From the NCBI RefSeq assembly GCF_002803075.1, contig NZ_NNBK01000014.1, forward strand, positions 124,001-188,000: DNA of 64,000 nt. The letters run 5' to 3'. The first letter of the stretch is position 1. Each line of letters starts with the position of its first letter. Of this stretch, positions 1 to 9,048 are shown piece by piece. The notes under the pieces were generated by a model, which was not told the DNA's origin, did no database searches, and was given only the letters and a program-made list of their open reading frames with translations. This stretch comes from Streptomyces sp. CB01373. Its GTDB lineage: Bacteria; Actinomycetota; Actinomycetes; Streptomycetales; Streptomycetaceae. The translations under genes were made by a program, and so were the position numbers.

Positions 1-2
1 AC

Positions 3-500
3 ACGGGCCTGTCGGTCGTGCGGGAGATGCGCAGCCGCGGCATCGGGACCGACGTGATCATGGTGACGGCGGCCCGTGACGTGTCGACCGTGCAGGCGGC
101 GATGCGGCACGGTGCGCTGCAGTACCTGATCAAGCCGTTCACCTTCGCCGGGCTGCGCTCCAGACTGGAGGCGTACGCGGCACTGCGCCGCACCCTGGAC
201 AGTGGCGGGGAGGCCGAACAGGCCGAGGTCGACCGGCTCTTCGGGGCGCTGTCGGCGCCGCCGGAGCCCAGCCTGCCCAAGGGCCACTCCCCCGCGACCG
301 TCGAACTCGTCCGCCGGACCCTGATGGGAGCCGCCGGGCCCCTGTCGGCCCACGAGGTCGCCGAGCGGACCGGGGTGAGCCGGCAGACCGCCCAGCGCTG
401 CCTGAAGTTCCTGGAGCGCACCGGACGGGTCCGGCTGACGCTGAAGTACGGCGGCGCGGGCCGCCCTGAACACCGTTATGTGTGGGCGGCCCGCGCCTGA
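3..500 (+). CDS. Response regulator, CitB/DcuR type (5' end missing)
   Basis: This is the C-terminal part of a two-component response regulator; the reading frame is open to the left edge, so the phosphoacceptor region lies outside the window. What remains is the end of the receiver domain (TDVIMVTAARD, then the conserved Lys in YLIKPF) followed by a winged helix near the C-terminus (SAHEVAERTGVSRQTAQRCL). It closely parallels the complete regulator at 3512-4201, so the two are paralogues on either side of an ABC importer. Family knowledge points to control of carboxylate or organic-anion uptake. No sensor kinase is visible in the window. It ends in a strong hairpin shared with the convergent importer operon. 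Confidence 0.85.
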   Translation, partial: TGLSVVREMRSRGIGTDVIMVTAARDVSTVQAAMRHGALQYLIKPFTFAGLRSRLEAYAALRRTLDSGGEAEQAEVDRLFGALSAPPEPSLPKGHSPATVELVRRTLMGAAGPLSAHEVAERTGVSRQTAQRCLKFLERTGRVRLTLKYGGAGRPEHRYVWAARA

Positions 501-535
501 GGCCACGGCTCCGGGGGGAGGGGAAGGCCGTGGCC
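501..535. terminator. Hairpin terminator between convergent genes
   Basis: GGCCACGGC (501-509) pairs perfectly with GCCGTGGCC (527-535) around a G-rich loop. It starts directly after the regulator stop codon and before the end of the convergent substrate-binding protein gene, so it probably serves both directions. There is no T-run, as is usual in Streptomyces. Confidence 0.6.
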
Positions 536-551
536 CCCTTGCATACGGATC

Positions 552-1601
552 TCAGCCCTTGGCCTTCTCAACGAACTCGGTGGTGTAGGTCTTGCTCAGG
601 TCCACGTCGTGCTTCTGGATGTTGGGATTGAACGCCTTGAGCACCTTCTCGACGGTCTCGGGGCCGTTCTGAGGCATCACGCCGTCGTTGGTGAACATCG
701 GCAGTGTGCTCTTGATCGCCTCCGCGTACAGCGTCTTGTTGCCCTGGGAGTAGTCGGCGGGCATCTTGGCGGCGATCTCGTCGGCGCTGTGGGTGGACAT
801 CCACTTGAGCGTCTTCACGAACGCGTTGGCCAGCTTCTGGGTGGTCTCCTTGTGGCTGTTGACCCAGTCCGACTGCATGTACAGGCTGGACGACGGGTAC
901 GGGCCGCCGAGCGCCTCCTGCGAGCCCTCGGGCGTGCGCATGTCGATGAGGACCTTGCCCGCCTTCCTCTCCAGGATCGTCGCTACGGTCGGATCGGTCG
1001 TCATGCCGGCGTCGATGGACCCCTGCTCGAGTGCGGCGATGAAGGTCGGCCCCGCACCGACGGCGACCGGACTGAACTCGCTGACCTTCACACCGTTCTT
1101 GACCGCCAGGTACTTGGTGAGGAAGTCGGTCGAGGAACCCAGGCCGGTGACGCCGAGCTTCCTGCCCTTGAAGTCCTTCGGCGAAGTGATCTTGTCCGCC
1201 GCCTTGGTGGAGACGACCTCCACCTCACCGGGCGCGTGCGAGAACTGCACCACGGACTCGACGTACTTGCCGTGGGTCTGGAGGTCCAGGGTGTGGTCGT
1301 AGAAGCCGACGGCGCCCTGGACCTGGCCGGAGACGAGTGCGGTCTCGGCCTGGACACCGGCGGGCTCGCTCAGCAGCTCGACGTCCAGGCCCTCCTCGGT
1401 GAAGTAGCCGAGGCGCTGGGTGAGCATCGCGGGCAGGTAGATGACCTTGTCCAGGCCACCCACCATGATCTTGACCTTCTCCCCCTTGCCTCCCCCGCCG
1501 CTGCCGGTGGAGCTCGCCGCCTCGTTGGCGCAGGCGGTGAGGGAGGACAGGGCGAGCAGGCCGGCGGCGGCCGAGGCAGCGAATCTGGTGCTCTTGCGCA
1601 T
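552..1601 (-). CDS. ABC transporter substrate-binding lipoprotein (SsuA/NMT1 type)
   Basis: Extracytoplasmic binding protein for a sulfonate/nitrate/taurine or thiamine-precursor type importer. It has a lipoprotein signal peptide: basic start MRKSTR, hydrophobic core, lipobox LTAC with the lipidated Cys at residue 24. The mature protein shows the SsuA/NMT1 pattern (ValGGLDKVIYLPAML near the start, GLGSSTDFLTKYLA in the hinge region). I chose ATG 1601 over the in-frame GTG at 1610 because AAGGA abuts the GTG but lies about 10 bases before the ATG. It is followed by permease and ATPase genes in the order ATPase-permease-binding protein on the minus strand. The substrate cannot be read from the sequence. 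Confidence 0.88.
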   Translation of the reverse strand: MRKSTRFAASAAAGLLALSSLTACANEAASSTGSGGGGKGEKVKIMVGGLDKVIYLPAMLTQRLGYFTEEGLDVELLSEPAGVQAETALVSGQVQGAVGFYDHTLDLQTHGKYVESVVQFSHAPGEVEVVSTKAADKITSPKDFKGRKLGVTGLGSSTDFLTKYLAVKNGVKVSEFSPVAVGAGPTFIAALEQGSIDAGMTTDPTVATILERKAGKVLIDMRTPEGSQEALGGPYPSSSLYMQSDWVNSHKETTQKLANAFVKTLKWMSTHSADEIAAKMPADYSQGNKTLYAEAIKSTLPMFTNDGVMPQNGPETVEKVLKAFNPNIQKHDVDLSKTYTTEFVEKAKG

Positions 1602-1682
1602 GAGGGTCACGTCCTTGTGAGAAAAGGCGATACGGGAAGCGAGGTGCGGGGGGCGGGAGGGAAGCCGGTGCGGCGGCGGACG

Positions 1683-2546
1683 TCAGTCCCCGGAGCCCGC
1701 CGGCTTCCAGCGGAAGATGCGGCGCTCGGCGAAGGTGAGCAGTCCCTCGGCGACGAGCGCGACCGCGGCAAGGATGACCATCGCGGCGTACACGCCGGCC
1801 GCGTTGAAGTTGCCCTGGGACGTCGCGACGAGCAGGCCGATGCCCTTGGTGGCGCCGATGTACTCGCCGACGATGGCGCCGATGAGGGCGAAGCCGAAGC
1901 TGACGTGCAGGCTGGTGAAGATCCACGAGGTCGCGGACGGGATGACCACCTGGAAGGTGACCCTGCGGTCGCTCGCACCGAGGATCCGCGCGTTGGCCAC
2001 CAGGTTGCGGTCGACCTCCCGGGCGCCCTGGAAGGCGTTGAAGAACACCGGGAAGAACACGAGGACCACGGCCGAGGCGATCTTGGAGAGCGGTCCGAGC
2101 CCGAACCAGATCACGAAGATCGGGGCCAGGACGATCCTCGGGAGGGAGTTGAGAACCTTGATGTAGGGGCCGAGGACATCTGCGAGGAAGGTGATGCGTC
2201 CGAGCGCGATACCGAGGACCACACCGATCACCACGCCGAGCACCCAGCCGATCAGCGCCTCGTAGAGCGTGTACCAGATCTGCTCACCCAGCGAGCCCTG
2301 CGCGGTGCCGTGCGTGATCCAGGTCCAGATCTGGTCCCAGATCTCCGACGGCATGGAGAAGTTGAACGAGTCGATGACCTTGGCCCTGGAGAGCGCCTCC
2401 CACAGGCCGAGCACGGCCACCAGCACCAGGGCGCGGGCGGAGCCGACGACCACCTTGCGTCTGCGGGCGGCGCGGGCCCTGGAGTGCGCCCGGTCCGAGG
2501 TCTTGACCGTTTCGACGACCGGAGTGCTGAGAACCTCAGGCGACAT
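1683..2546 (-). CDS. ABC transporter permease (SsuC/TauC type)
   Basis: Inner-membrane subunit of the importer. The roughly 287-residue protein has a basic N-terminus, about six hydrophobic segments, and the EAA-type loop contacting the ATPase (around FFNAFQGAREVDRNLVANAR, with the G in ILGASDRR). Start ATG 2546 is preceded by GAGG at about 8 bases; an upstream GTG at 2564 is also in frame. The gene overlaps the end of the ATPase gene by 11 bases, showing translational coupling. It is second in a three-gene minus-strand operon. Confidence 0.88.
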   Translation of the reverse strand: MSPEVLSTPVVETVKTSDRAHSRARAARRRKVVVGSARALVLVAVLGLWEALSRAKVIDSFNFSMPSEIWDQIWTWITHGTAQGSLGEQIWYTLYEALIGWVLGVVIGVVLGIALGRITFLADVLGPYIKVLNSLPRIVLAPIFVIWFGLGPLSKIASAVVLVFFPVFFNAFQGAREVDRNLVANARILGASDRRVTFQVVIPSATSWIFTSLHVSFGFALIGAIVGEYIGATKGIGLLVATSQGNFNAAGVYAAMVILAAVALVAEGLLTFAERRIFRWKPAGSGD

Positions 2547-3351
2547 GGGCGGCACCTCTTTCACGGGTGATGCGGACCTCTTCGCCGAGCGACTCCCAGA
2601 TCTCGCGGTAGATGTCGATGAACTCCGGCTGGAGGCGCACCTGCTCGACCTTGCGCGGCCGCGGCAGGCCGATGTCGAAGACCTGCTTCACGGTCGCGGG
2701 GCCGGCGGTCATGACGACGACCTTGTCGGCCAGGGCGATGGCCTCCTCCAGGTCGTGGGTGACGAAGACGACCGAGGCGCCCGTGCCCTCCCACAGTTCG
2801 AGGAGCTCGTCCGACATCAGCGCCCGCGTCTGCACGTCGAGCGCCGAGAACGGCTCGTCCATCAGTAGGATCTCGGGGTCGTTGACGAAGGTGGCGGCGA
2901 GGGCGACGCGCTTGCGCTGGCCGCCGGAGAGCTGGTGCGGGTAACGGTCCTCGAAGGCGGCGAGTCCGACCCTGGCCAGCCAGGCGCGGGCCTTCTCCTT
3001 CGCCTCGGCCTTCGGCATGCCGCGGAATCGCGGCCCGGCCATCACGTTGGACAGCACCGAGCGCCAGGGGAAGGTGGCGTCCTGCTGGAAGACGAAGCCG
3101 ACCTTCCCGCCGACGCCCTGCACCGGCTCGCCGGCCACCAGCACATCGCCCTCGGTGGGCTCCTCCAGCCCGCTGACGAGGGTCAGGGTGGTCGACTTGC
3201 CGCAGCCGGTGGGGCCGACCACGGCCACGAACTCGCCGCGCCGCACGGTGAGGTCGAGGTCCCTGACGGCCGTGTGCAGGCCCCCTGACGGGGTCCTGAA
3301 CGTTTTGCTCGCGCCCCGTAGTTCGATGACGGGGCTGGTGTCTGCGCTCAT
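2536..3351 (-). CDS. ABC transporter ATP-binding protein (SsuB/TauB type)
   Basis: Cytoplasmic ATPase that powers the importer encoded downstream. All core motifs are intact: Walker A GPTGCGKS (residues 46-53), signature LSGGQRKRVALA, Walker B ILLMDEPFSALD and the switch His in FVTHDLEEA. I chose ATG 3351 (MSADTSP) rather than the longer frame from 3423, because domain homology starts there and the longer version would run through the divergent promoter region. First gene of the operon, divergent from the response regulator at 3512, which is the obvious candidate for its control. Confidence 0.92.
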   Translation of the reverse strand: MSADTSPVIELRGASKTFRTPSGGLHTAVRDLDLTVRRGEFVAVVGPTGCGKSTTLTLVSGLEEPTEGDVLVAGEPVQGVGGKVGFVFQQDATFPWRSVLSNVMAGPRFRGMPKAEAKEKARAWLARVGLAAFEDRYPHQLSGGQRKRVALAATFVNDPEILLMDEPFSALDVQTRALMSDELLELWEGTGASVVFVTHDLEEAIALADKVVVMTAGPATVKQVFDIGLPRPRKVEQVRLQPEFIDIYREIWESLGEEVRITRERGAAHVA

Positions 3352-3411
3352 GGCCCGGGACGGTAGATGTGTCCCCGGCCACAGCATCAGTCTTCTGAGC
3401 GCAAGCCGTTC

Positions 3412-3449
3412 TTTTGCTCGCAAGCACCTGTTGTGCTCGTTTTGCTCGC
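3412..3449. promoter_or_regulatory. Repeated TTTTGCTCGC motif in divergent promoter region
   Basis: TTTTGCTCGC occurs at 3412-3421 and 3440-3449, with a variant TTGTGCTCG at 3431-3439 between them. They lie in the 160-base gap between the importer ATPase and the response regulator. Direct repeats spaced by whole or half helical turns are typical response-regulator operators. A third exact copy at 3303-3312 is inside the ATPase coding sequence and may be chance. That this is an operator is inference. Confidence 0.4.
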
Positions 3450-3511
3450 GCTACAACAACGGAGCCCGACAACAGCTCAACGCCCGCCTGGCCTTGAGGG
3501 AAAGAGGCCCG

Positions 3512-4201
3512 ATGATTGACGTCCTGGTGGTCGACGACGACTTCCGTGTCGCCGAAATAAACGCCAAGTACGTGGGAAAGGTTCCCGGTTTCCGGGTGGC
3601 CGCCCGCGCGCACAGTGCCGCGCAGGCCCTGTCCACCGTGCAGCGCGACGGCATCGACCTGGTCCTGCTCGACCACTACCTGCCCGACCGCACGGGTCTG
3701 GAACTCGTCAACCGCATGCGGGAACAGGGCATCGGCACCGACGTCATCATGATCACGGCGGCCGGCGACGTGGCGACCGTCCAGCAGGCCATGCGCCTGG
3801 GCGCGCTGCACTACCTGGTCAAACCGTTCACCTTCGCCGCGCTGCGCACCCGCCTGGAGTCCTACGCCGCCCTGCGCCGCACCGTCGACCGGGTCGGGCG
3901 CGGCGTCACCGGGCAGGAGCAGGTGGACCGGATCTTCGGCGCCCTGCGCACCACGCCCGCTCCCACGTCCCCGGGGCTGCCCAGCGGCCAGTCGGAACCG
4001 ACGACGGACCTCATCTGCGGCGTCCTGCACCGCGCCGACCAGCCCCTGTCCGCCCACGAGGTGGCCGCCCGCACCGGCCTGAGCCGCTCCACCGCCCAGC
4101 GCTACCTGCGCCACCTGGAACAGGCAGGACGCCTGCGCCTGTCCCTGAAGTACGGCGACACGGGACGGCCGGAGCACCGCTACGCGTGGGTGGCGCCCTA
4201 G
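3512..4201 (+). CDS. Response regulator, CitB/DcuR type
   Basis: Complete 229-residue regulator. The N-terminal receiver has the acidic pocket VDDDF, the phosphoacceptor Asp54 in LVLLDHYLPD, the Thr/Ser position in MITAAGD and Lys104 in YLVKPF. A linker is followed by a C-terminal helix-turn-helix (SAHEVAARTGLSRSTAQRYL) and a small wing. ATG 3512 follows AAAGAGG; a longer frame upstream is only open reading through the promoter. It is divergent from the ABC importer and paralogous to the partial regulator at the left edge. The family normally pairs with a CitA/DcuS-like kinase, none of which is visible here. Confidence 0.9.
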   Translation: MIDVLVVDDDFRVAEINAKYVGKVPGFRVAARAHSAAQALSTVQRDGIDLVLLDHYLPDRTGLELVNRMREQGIGTDVIMITAAGDVATVQQAMRLGALHYLVKPFTFAALRTRLESYAALRRTVDRVGRGVTGQEQVDRIFGALRTTPAPTSPGLPSGQSEPTTDLICGVLHRADQPLSAHEVAARTGLSRSTAQRYLRHLEQAGRLRLSLKYGDTGRPEHRYAWVAP

Positions 4202-4235
4202 CCGGCAGGCACGGGGTTTACGGGCCCCGGTGTCT

Positions 4236-5828
4236 CTACACGGCCCCCGCCCCCGTCAGCGACCGCACCTCCGTCTCGGCGTGCCTGGCCTCGTCCGGGG
4301 CCTCGGGGGAGGTGACGGTGCCCAGCCAGCCGGCGAGGAATCCCAGCGGGACGGAGACGATGCCGGGGTTCTCCAGCGGGAAGAGCTGGAAGTCGACGCC
4401 AGGGAACAGCGCGTCGGGACTGCCGGAGACCACCGGGGAGAGCACGACGAGCCCGAGCGCGGGAACCAGACCGCCGTACACGGCCCACACCGCACCGCGG
4501 GTCGTGAAGCCGCGCCAGAACAGGGAGTACAGCAGCACCGGCAGGTTCGCAGAGGCGGCGACGGCGAACGCGAGACCCACCAGGAAGGCCACGTTGAGGT
4601 TGCGGGCGAGCAGGCCGAGGGCGATCGCGACCAGGCCGATGCCGACCGCGGCGACGCGCGCCACGGCCACCTCGCTGCGCTGCCGGGCACCGCGGCGCCG
4701 CAGCGACGCGTACAGGTCGTGGGCCACCGACGCGGAGGAGGCGAGGGTGATCCCGGCGACCACCGCGAGGATCGTGGCGAAGGCGACCGCGGCCACCACC
4801 GCGAACAGCACCGTCCCCGCCGTGGAGTCGGCGCCGCCGCCGAGGTCGAGGGCCAGCAGCGGGACCGCCGTGTTCCCGGCCGCGTTGGACCCGCGCAGGG
4901 CGTCGGGACCGACGATCGCGGCCGCTCCGAAGCCGAGGACGATCGCCATCAGGTAGAAGCCGCCGATCAGCCCGATGGACCAGATCACCGAGCGCCGGGC
5001 GGCCCGAGCGGTCGGCACGGTGTAGAAGCGGGACAGGATGTGCGGCAGCCCCGCCGTGCCGAGCACCAGCGCCAGTCCGAGACTGATGAAGTCCAGACGC
5101 GAGGTCAGATCCCCGCCGTACTTCAGTCCGGGCACCAGGAAGGCGCCCCCGTGACCGCTGCGCTCGGCCGCGGTGAGCAGCAGCCGGTCGATGTCGCCGT
5201 GGAACCTGACCAGGACCAGCACGGTCAGCACGACTGTGCCGCCCAGCATCAGGACCGCCTTGACGATCTGGATCCAGGTGGTGGCCCGCATCCCTCCCAA
5301 CGACACGTAGATCACCATCAGCGCGCCGACGCCGATGACGGTCCAGGCCTGCACCCCCGCGCCGGTCCGGCCCAGGAGCAGCGCCACCAGGCTGCCCGCG
5401 CCCACCATCTGCGCCACCAGATACAGAACGGACACGGTGACCGAGGAAGTTCCCGCCGCGATCCGCACCGGCCGCGCGCTCATCCGCGCCGCGACCACGT
5501 CGGCGAGCGTGAAGCGCCCGCAGTTGCGGACCAGTTCGGCGACGAGGAAGAGCACGACCAGCCAGGCCACGAAGAAGCCCACCACGTACAGCACACCGTC
5601 GTAGCCGAACAGGGCGATCAGACCGGGGACACCCAGGAAGGAGGCGGCCGACGCGTAGTCGCCCGCGACGGCGAAACCGTTCTCCATCGGCGAGAACAGC
5701 CTCCCGCCCGCGTAGAACTCCTCCGCCGATCCGTGCCGGTTGCGGCTCACCCAGGTGGTGATCCCCAGGGTGACCGCCACGAACACACTGAACAGCACCA
5801 GCGCCAGGGTCTGGTGGTTGCCGGTCAC
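4236..5828 (-). CDS. Sodium:solute symporter, acetate permease (ActP) type
   Basis: A 530-residue polytopic membrane protein of the SSS family with about 13 predicted membrane segments. The early stretch GSAEEFYAGGRLFSPMENG and the following AGDYASAASFLG are characteristic of ActP/MctC monocarboxylate symporters, which import acetate, propionate or pyruvate with Na+. Its start overlaps the DUF485 gene by 4 bases (ATGA type), the standard yjcH-actP arrangement. The C-terminus converges on the response regulator at 3512-4201. Confidence 0.9.
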   Translation of the reverse strand: MTGNHQTLALVLFSVFVAVTLGITTWVSRNRHGSAEEFYAGGRLFSPMENGFAVAGDYASAASFLGVPGLIALFGYDGVLYVVGFFVAWLVVLFLVAELVRNCGRFTLADVVAARMSARPVRIAAGTSSVTVSVLYLVAQMVGAGSLVALLLGRTGAGVQAWTVIGVGALMVIYVSLGGMRATTWIQIVKAVLMLGGTVVLTVLVLVRFHGDIDRLLLTAAERSGHGGAFLVPGLKYGGDLTSRLDFISLGLALVLGTAGLPHILSRFYTVPTARAARRSVIWSIGLIGGFYLMAIVLGFGAAAIVGPDALRGSNAAGNTAVPLLALDLGGGADSTAGTVLFAVVAAVAFATILAVVAGITLASSASVAHDLYASLRRRGARQRSEVAVARVAAVGIGLVAIALGLLARNLNVAFLVGLAFAVAASANLPVLLYSLFWRGFTTRGAVWAVYGGLVPALGLVVLSPVVSGSPDALFPGVDFQLFPLENPGIVSVPLGFLAGWLGTVTSPEAPDEARHAETEVRSLTGAGAV

Positions 5829-6379
5829 GAGGCACCACCGCCCGCACCGCGCGTCAGCTCCTGGGTGTCCCAGCGCAGTTCGAGCGCCGCACGGTCCCTG
5901 CGCAGCCGGGCGTGCCGGGCGTAGGCCCAGGCGAGGAGGAAGGTGCTGAGGAACTGCCCGAGGCCCGCCAGCATCCCCACGTTCACCACGCCCGCCACCG
6001 GCCGGGCCATGAACCCCGGCGCGGTCGTCGCGGTCACGACGTAGCCCACGTACCAGGCGAGGAAGAGGGCGACCGCCGGCGTCACGAACCTCCGGTAGCG
6101 GCTGCGCACCTCCTGGAACGCAGGGCTGCGCTGCACCTCGAGGTACGCGGCGGCCGCCGCGCCGTCCCCCGGTCCGGTCCGATCCTCGCGGCGGGCCGCC
6201 GGTACCGGTGCGGCGGGGGCCGCCGTGCCATTGCCGTCACCCCAGCCGGAGGCCAGCGCGTCGTACCAGGGGTCGCGGTATCTGATGTCCCCGGACTCCG
6301 GGTCCGGGCCTTCGTCGGTCCCGGGCACGTTCCCGGGACCGCCCCCGCCGGCGCGGAGGCGGTCGTTGCTTGACTGCAT
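5825..6379 (-). CDS. DUF485 membrane protein, partner of the symporter
   Basis: A 184-residue protein with a Gly/Asp/Pro-rich cytoplasmic N-terminus (about 85 residues) and a DUF485 domain: FQEVRSRYRRFVTPAVALFL, a second membrane segment and LLAWAYARHARL. DUF485 (YjcH-like) proteins are encoded directly before ActP-type symporters, as here with a 4-base overlap, and are thought to assist them. Usual YjcH proteins are about 100 residues, so the long hydrophilic N-terminus is an actinobacterial extension. ATG 6379 is preferred over an in-frame TTG at 6385. Confidence 0.87.
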   Translation of the reverse strand: MQSSNDRLRAGGGGPGNVPGTDEGPDPESGDIRYRDPWYDALASGWGDGNGTAAPAAPVPAARREDRTGPGDGAAAAAYLEVQRSPAFQEVRSRYRRFVTPAVALFLAWYVGYVVTATTAPGFMARPVAGVVNVGMLAGLGQFLSTFLLAWAYARHARLRRDRAALELRWDTQELTRGAGGGAS

Positions 6380-6482
6380 GCCCAAGGATGGACAGAACCG
6401 GAAGTTCCCTGACTTCTCTTCCCTCCGGTCTTCACCCCATCAGGTGACGCGTCCCGGCTGTGCGTTACGCGTCCGACGCGCC

Positions 6483-8606
6483 CTAAGCGTCGATGCGCGA
6501 GCGGTCCAGGGTCGCGGCGGAGCTCGCGATGAACTCCTTGCGGGGTGCCACGTCGTTGCCCATCAGGAGGTCGAAGACCTGTTCGGCGGCCTCCAGGTCG
6601 GAGAGGTTGATCCGGCGCAGGGTGCGGTGGCGCGGGTCCATGGTGGTCTCCGCGAGCTGGTCGGCGTCCATCTCACCGAGGCCCTTGTAGCGCTGGATCG
6701 AGTCCTTGTACCGCACGCCCTTGCTCTGGAACTGGAGCAGCTTGTCGCGCAGCTCGCGGTCCGAGTAGGTGTAGACGTACTTGTCCTGGCCCTTCTTCGG
6801 CTGGATCAGCTCGATGCGGTGCAGCGGCGGGACCGCGGCGAACACCCGGCCCGCCTCGACCATGGGGCGCATGTAGCGGTGGAACAGCGTCAGGAGCAGG
6901 GTCCGGATGTGGGAGCCGTCCACATCGGCGTCGGTCATCATGATGATCTTGCCGTAGCGGGCAGCGTCGATGTCGAAGGTCCGGCCGGATCCGGCTCCTA
7001 TGACCTGGATGATCGCGCCGCACTCGGCGTTCTTCAGCATGTCCGTGACGGACGACTTCTGGACGTTGAGGATCTTGCCGCGGATGGGCAGCAGCGCCTG
7101 GAACTCGGAGTTCCGGGCCAGCTTCGCCGTGCCGAGCGCGGAGTCGCCCTCGACGATGAACAGCTCGCTGCGGTCGACGTCGTCGCTCCGGCAGTCGGCG
7201 AGCTTGGCGGGCAGCGAGGAGGACTCCAGGGCCGTCTTGCGGCGCTGCGCGTCCTTGTGCTGGCGGGCCGCGATGCGCGTGCGGGCCGCGGCGACGGCCT
7301 TCTCCAGCACCACGCGCGCCTGCTGCGCGGCGTCGCGCTTGGTGGAGGTCAGGAACTCCTTGAGCTCCTTGGTGATGACGTTGTTCACGATGCGCCGGGC
7401 CGCCGAGGTGCCGAGGACCTCCTTGGTCTGCCCCTCGAACTGGGGCTCGGCCAGGCGGACCGTGACGACCGCGGTGAGGCCCTCCAGGGCGTCGTCCTTG
7501 ACGACGTCGTCCTCGGCGACGCGCAGCATCTTCTTGGCGCGCAGCACCTCGTTCATGGTCTTGGCGACGGCCTGCTCGAAGCCGGCCACGTGCGTGCCGC
7601 CCTTGGGGGTGGCGATGATGTTGACGAAGGACCGCAGGGTGGTGTCGTAGCCGGTCCCCCAGCGCATGGCGACGTCCACGCCGAGCTCGCGGGTGACCTC
7701 GGTGGGCGTCATCTGGCCGTGGTCGTCGAGGACCGGGACCGTCTCCTTGAAGGTCCCGTGCCCGGTGAAGCGGAGCACGTCGCAGACGGCCCTGTCGCTC
7801 GCCAGGTACTCGCAGAACTCGCTGATGCCGCCGTCGTAGCGGAAGGACTCCTCGCCCTTGCTGCCGCCCTCGCCGAGGCCGTACTCGTCACGCACGACGA
7901 TGGTCAGCCCGGGCACCAGGAACGCCGTCTGGCGGGCGCGCTGGTGCAGGTTCTCCAGGGAGAGCTTGGCGTCCTTCAGGAAGATCTGGCGGTCGGCCCA
8001 GTAGCGCACGCGGGTACCGCTGCGGGACTTGGGGATCTTCCTGGCCTTGCGCAGTCCGCTCCCGGGCTCGAACTTGGCCTCGGGCCCGCCCGTCGTGAAC
8101 GCGCCGGGCACACCGCGCCGGAAGCTGATGGCGTGGGTGTGGCCGCCCCGGTCCACCTCGACGTCCAGCCGGGCGGACAGGGCGTTGACCACGGAGGCGC
8201 CGACGCCGTGCAGACCGCCGGAGGCGGCGTACGAGCCGCCGCCGAACTTTCCGCCGGCGTGCAGCTTGGTCATCACGACCTCGACGCCGGACAGGCCCGT
8301 CTTGGGCTCGACGTCGACCGGGATGCCGCGGCCGTTGTCGCGCACCTCCACCGAGCCGTCGTCGTGCAGCACGACGTCGATGTGGTCGCAGTAGCCGCCG
8401 AGGGCCTCGTCGACGGAGTTGTCGATGATCTCCCACAGGCAGTGCATCAGACCGCGGCTGTCGGTGGACCCGATATACATGCCCGGGCGCTTGCGCACGG
8501 CCTCGAGCCCCTCGAGGACGAGCAGGTGCCGAGCGGTGTAGTTGGAACCGTCGCGGTCTGCTCCTGCCAGCAGCGCTGTGGACGGCACGGACGTCTCGGC
8601 GGTCAC
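6483..8606 (-). CDS. parE: Type IIA topoisomerase ATPase subunit (ParE / GyrB2)
   Basis: A 707-residue B-type subunit. The GHKL ATPase domain has NSVDEALGG and DNGRGIPVD; the transducer follows; the TOPRIM domain shows EGDSALG and DADVDGSHIRTLLLT; the C-terminus ends in the PRHRTLRRINL region. Position next to the protease and hrdB matches the second gyrB-like gene of Streptomyces, the decatenating topoisomerase IV subunit, rather than the oriC-proximal gyrB. Its parC partner is not in the window. The start is GTG 8606. Confidence 0.93.
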   Translation of the reverse strand: MTAETSVPSTALLAGADRDGSNYTARHLLVLEGLEAVRKRPGMYIGSTDSRGLMHCLWEIIDNSVDEALGGYCDHIDVVLHDDGSVEVRDNGRGIPVDVEPKTGLSGVEVVMTKLHAGGKFGGGSYAASGGLHGVGASVVNALSARLDVEVDRGGHTHAISFRRGVPGAFTTGGPEAKFEPGSGLRKARKIPKSRSGTRVRYWADRQIFLKDAKLSLENLHQRARQTAFLVPGLTIVVRDEYGLGEGGSKGEESFRYDGGISEFCEYLASDRAVCDVLRFTGHGTFKETVPVLDDHGQMTPTEVTRELGVDVAMRWGTGYDTTLRSFVNIIATPKGGTHVAGFEQAVAKTMNEVLRAKKMLRVAEDDVVKDDALEGLTAVVTVRLAEPQFEGQTKEVLGTSAARRIVNNVITKELKEFLTSTKRDAAQQARVVLEKAVAAARTRIAARQHKDAQRRKTALESSSLPAKLADCRSDDVDRSELFIVEGDSALGTAKLARNSEFQALLPIRGKILNVQKSSVTDMLKNAECGAIIQVIGAGSGRTFDIDAARYGKIIMMTDADVDGSHIRTLLLTLFHRYMRPMVEAGRVFAAVPPLHRIELIQPKKGQDKYVYTYSDRELRDKLLQFQSKGVRYKDSIQRYKGLGEMDADQLAETTMDPRHRTLRRINLSDLEAAEQVFDLLMGNDVAPRKEFIASSAATLDRSRIDA

Positions 8607-9048
8607 GCGGTTCGCTCCTCGCTGAATTTCAGATGTGGCCCTGTTGGGTAAGGGCGCGGCTTGGGTAGCCGCTCAGAGGGTACCGAGGCCTGGTAGAGCC
8701 CTTGTAACGCAACCCTCGGCAGGAACACAGACTAGTAGAGGGTCGCATACACGTTCGATCCTTCATCCGAGTGAAGCACATATCACGTTCCCTTCGAGGC
8801 ATGAACCATTTAGGCTCCGGGCACGTCCTCATGAACAACCGGCAACCCGGCCGGGGAGGACCGACCATGACCGAGAGCGCGAACCCGTACGACACATAGA
8901 CACGCGATACGGCACATTCGCCGCCAAACCGGCAGCAGCCTGCCGCCCCGAAGAAGATTTTTCGAGGAAAAGCCACGATCGGGAACGTTTGGGGCTGGTT
9001 GGATGTTGACCCTGGTACGACAGCTCGTCGAGCTAGAGAAGAGGCGAC
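8607..9048. other. Intergenic region upstream of parE and DUF7455
   Basis: About 440 bases between divergent genes, lower in GC than its surroundings from about 8730 to 9000. It should contain the promoters of both genes. No RNA gene is recognisable. The only internal feature I can support is a very short reading frame with a good ribosome binding site (next entry). Confidence 0.5.
8867..8899 (+). CDS. Possible 10-residue leader peptide
   Basis: ATG 8867 opens a frame reading MTESANPYDT then TAG, preceded by GGGGAGGACCGACC, a strong Shine-Dalgarno at about 7 bases. It lies about 150 bases before the DUF7455 gene on the same strand. The strong ribosome site on so short a frame is the only evidence; it could be a leader peptide or coincidence. 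Confidence 0.25.
   Translation: MTESANPYDT

Noticed and set aside
609-2570. 653-residue plus-strand open frame
   Set aside because: It runs antisense across a clear binding protein and permease; composition is a high-GC shadow rich in Gly, Asp, Arg and Val.
6225-8651. 808-residue plus-strand open frame
   Set aside because: Antisense shadow of parE with low-complexity composition.
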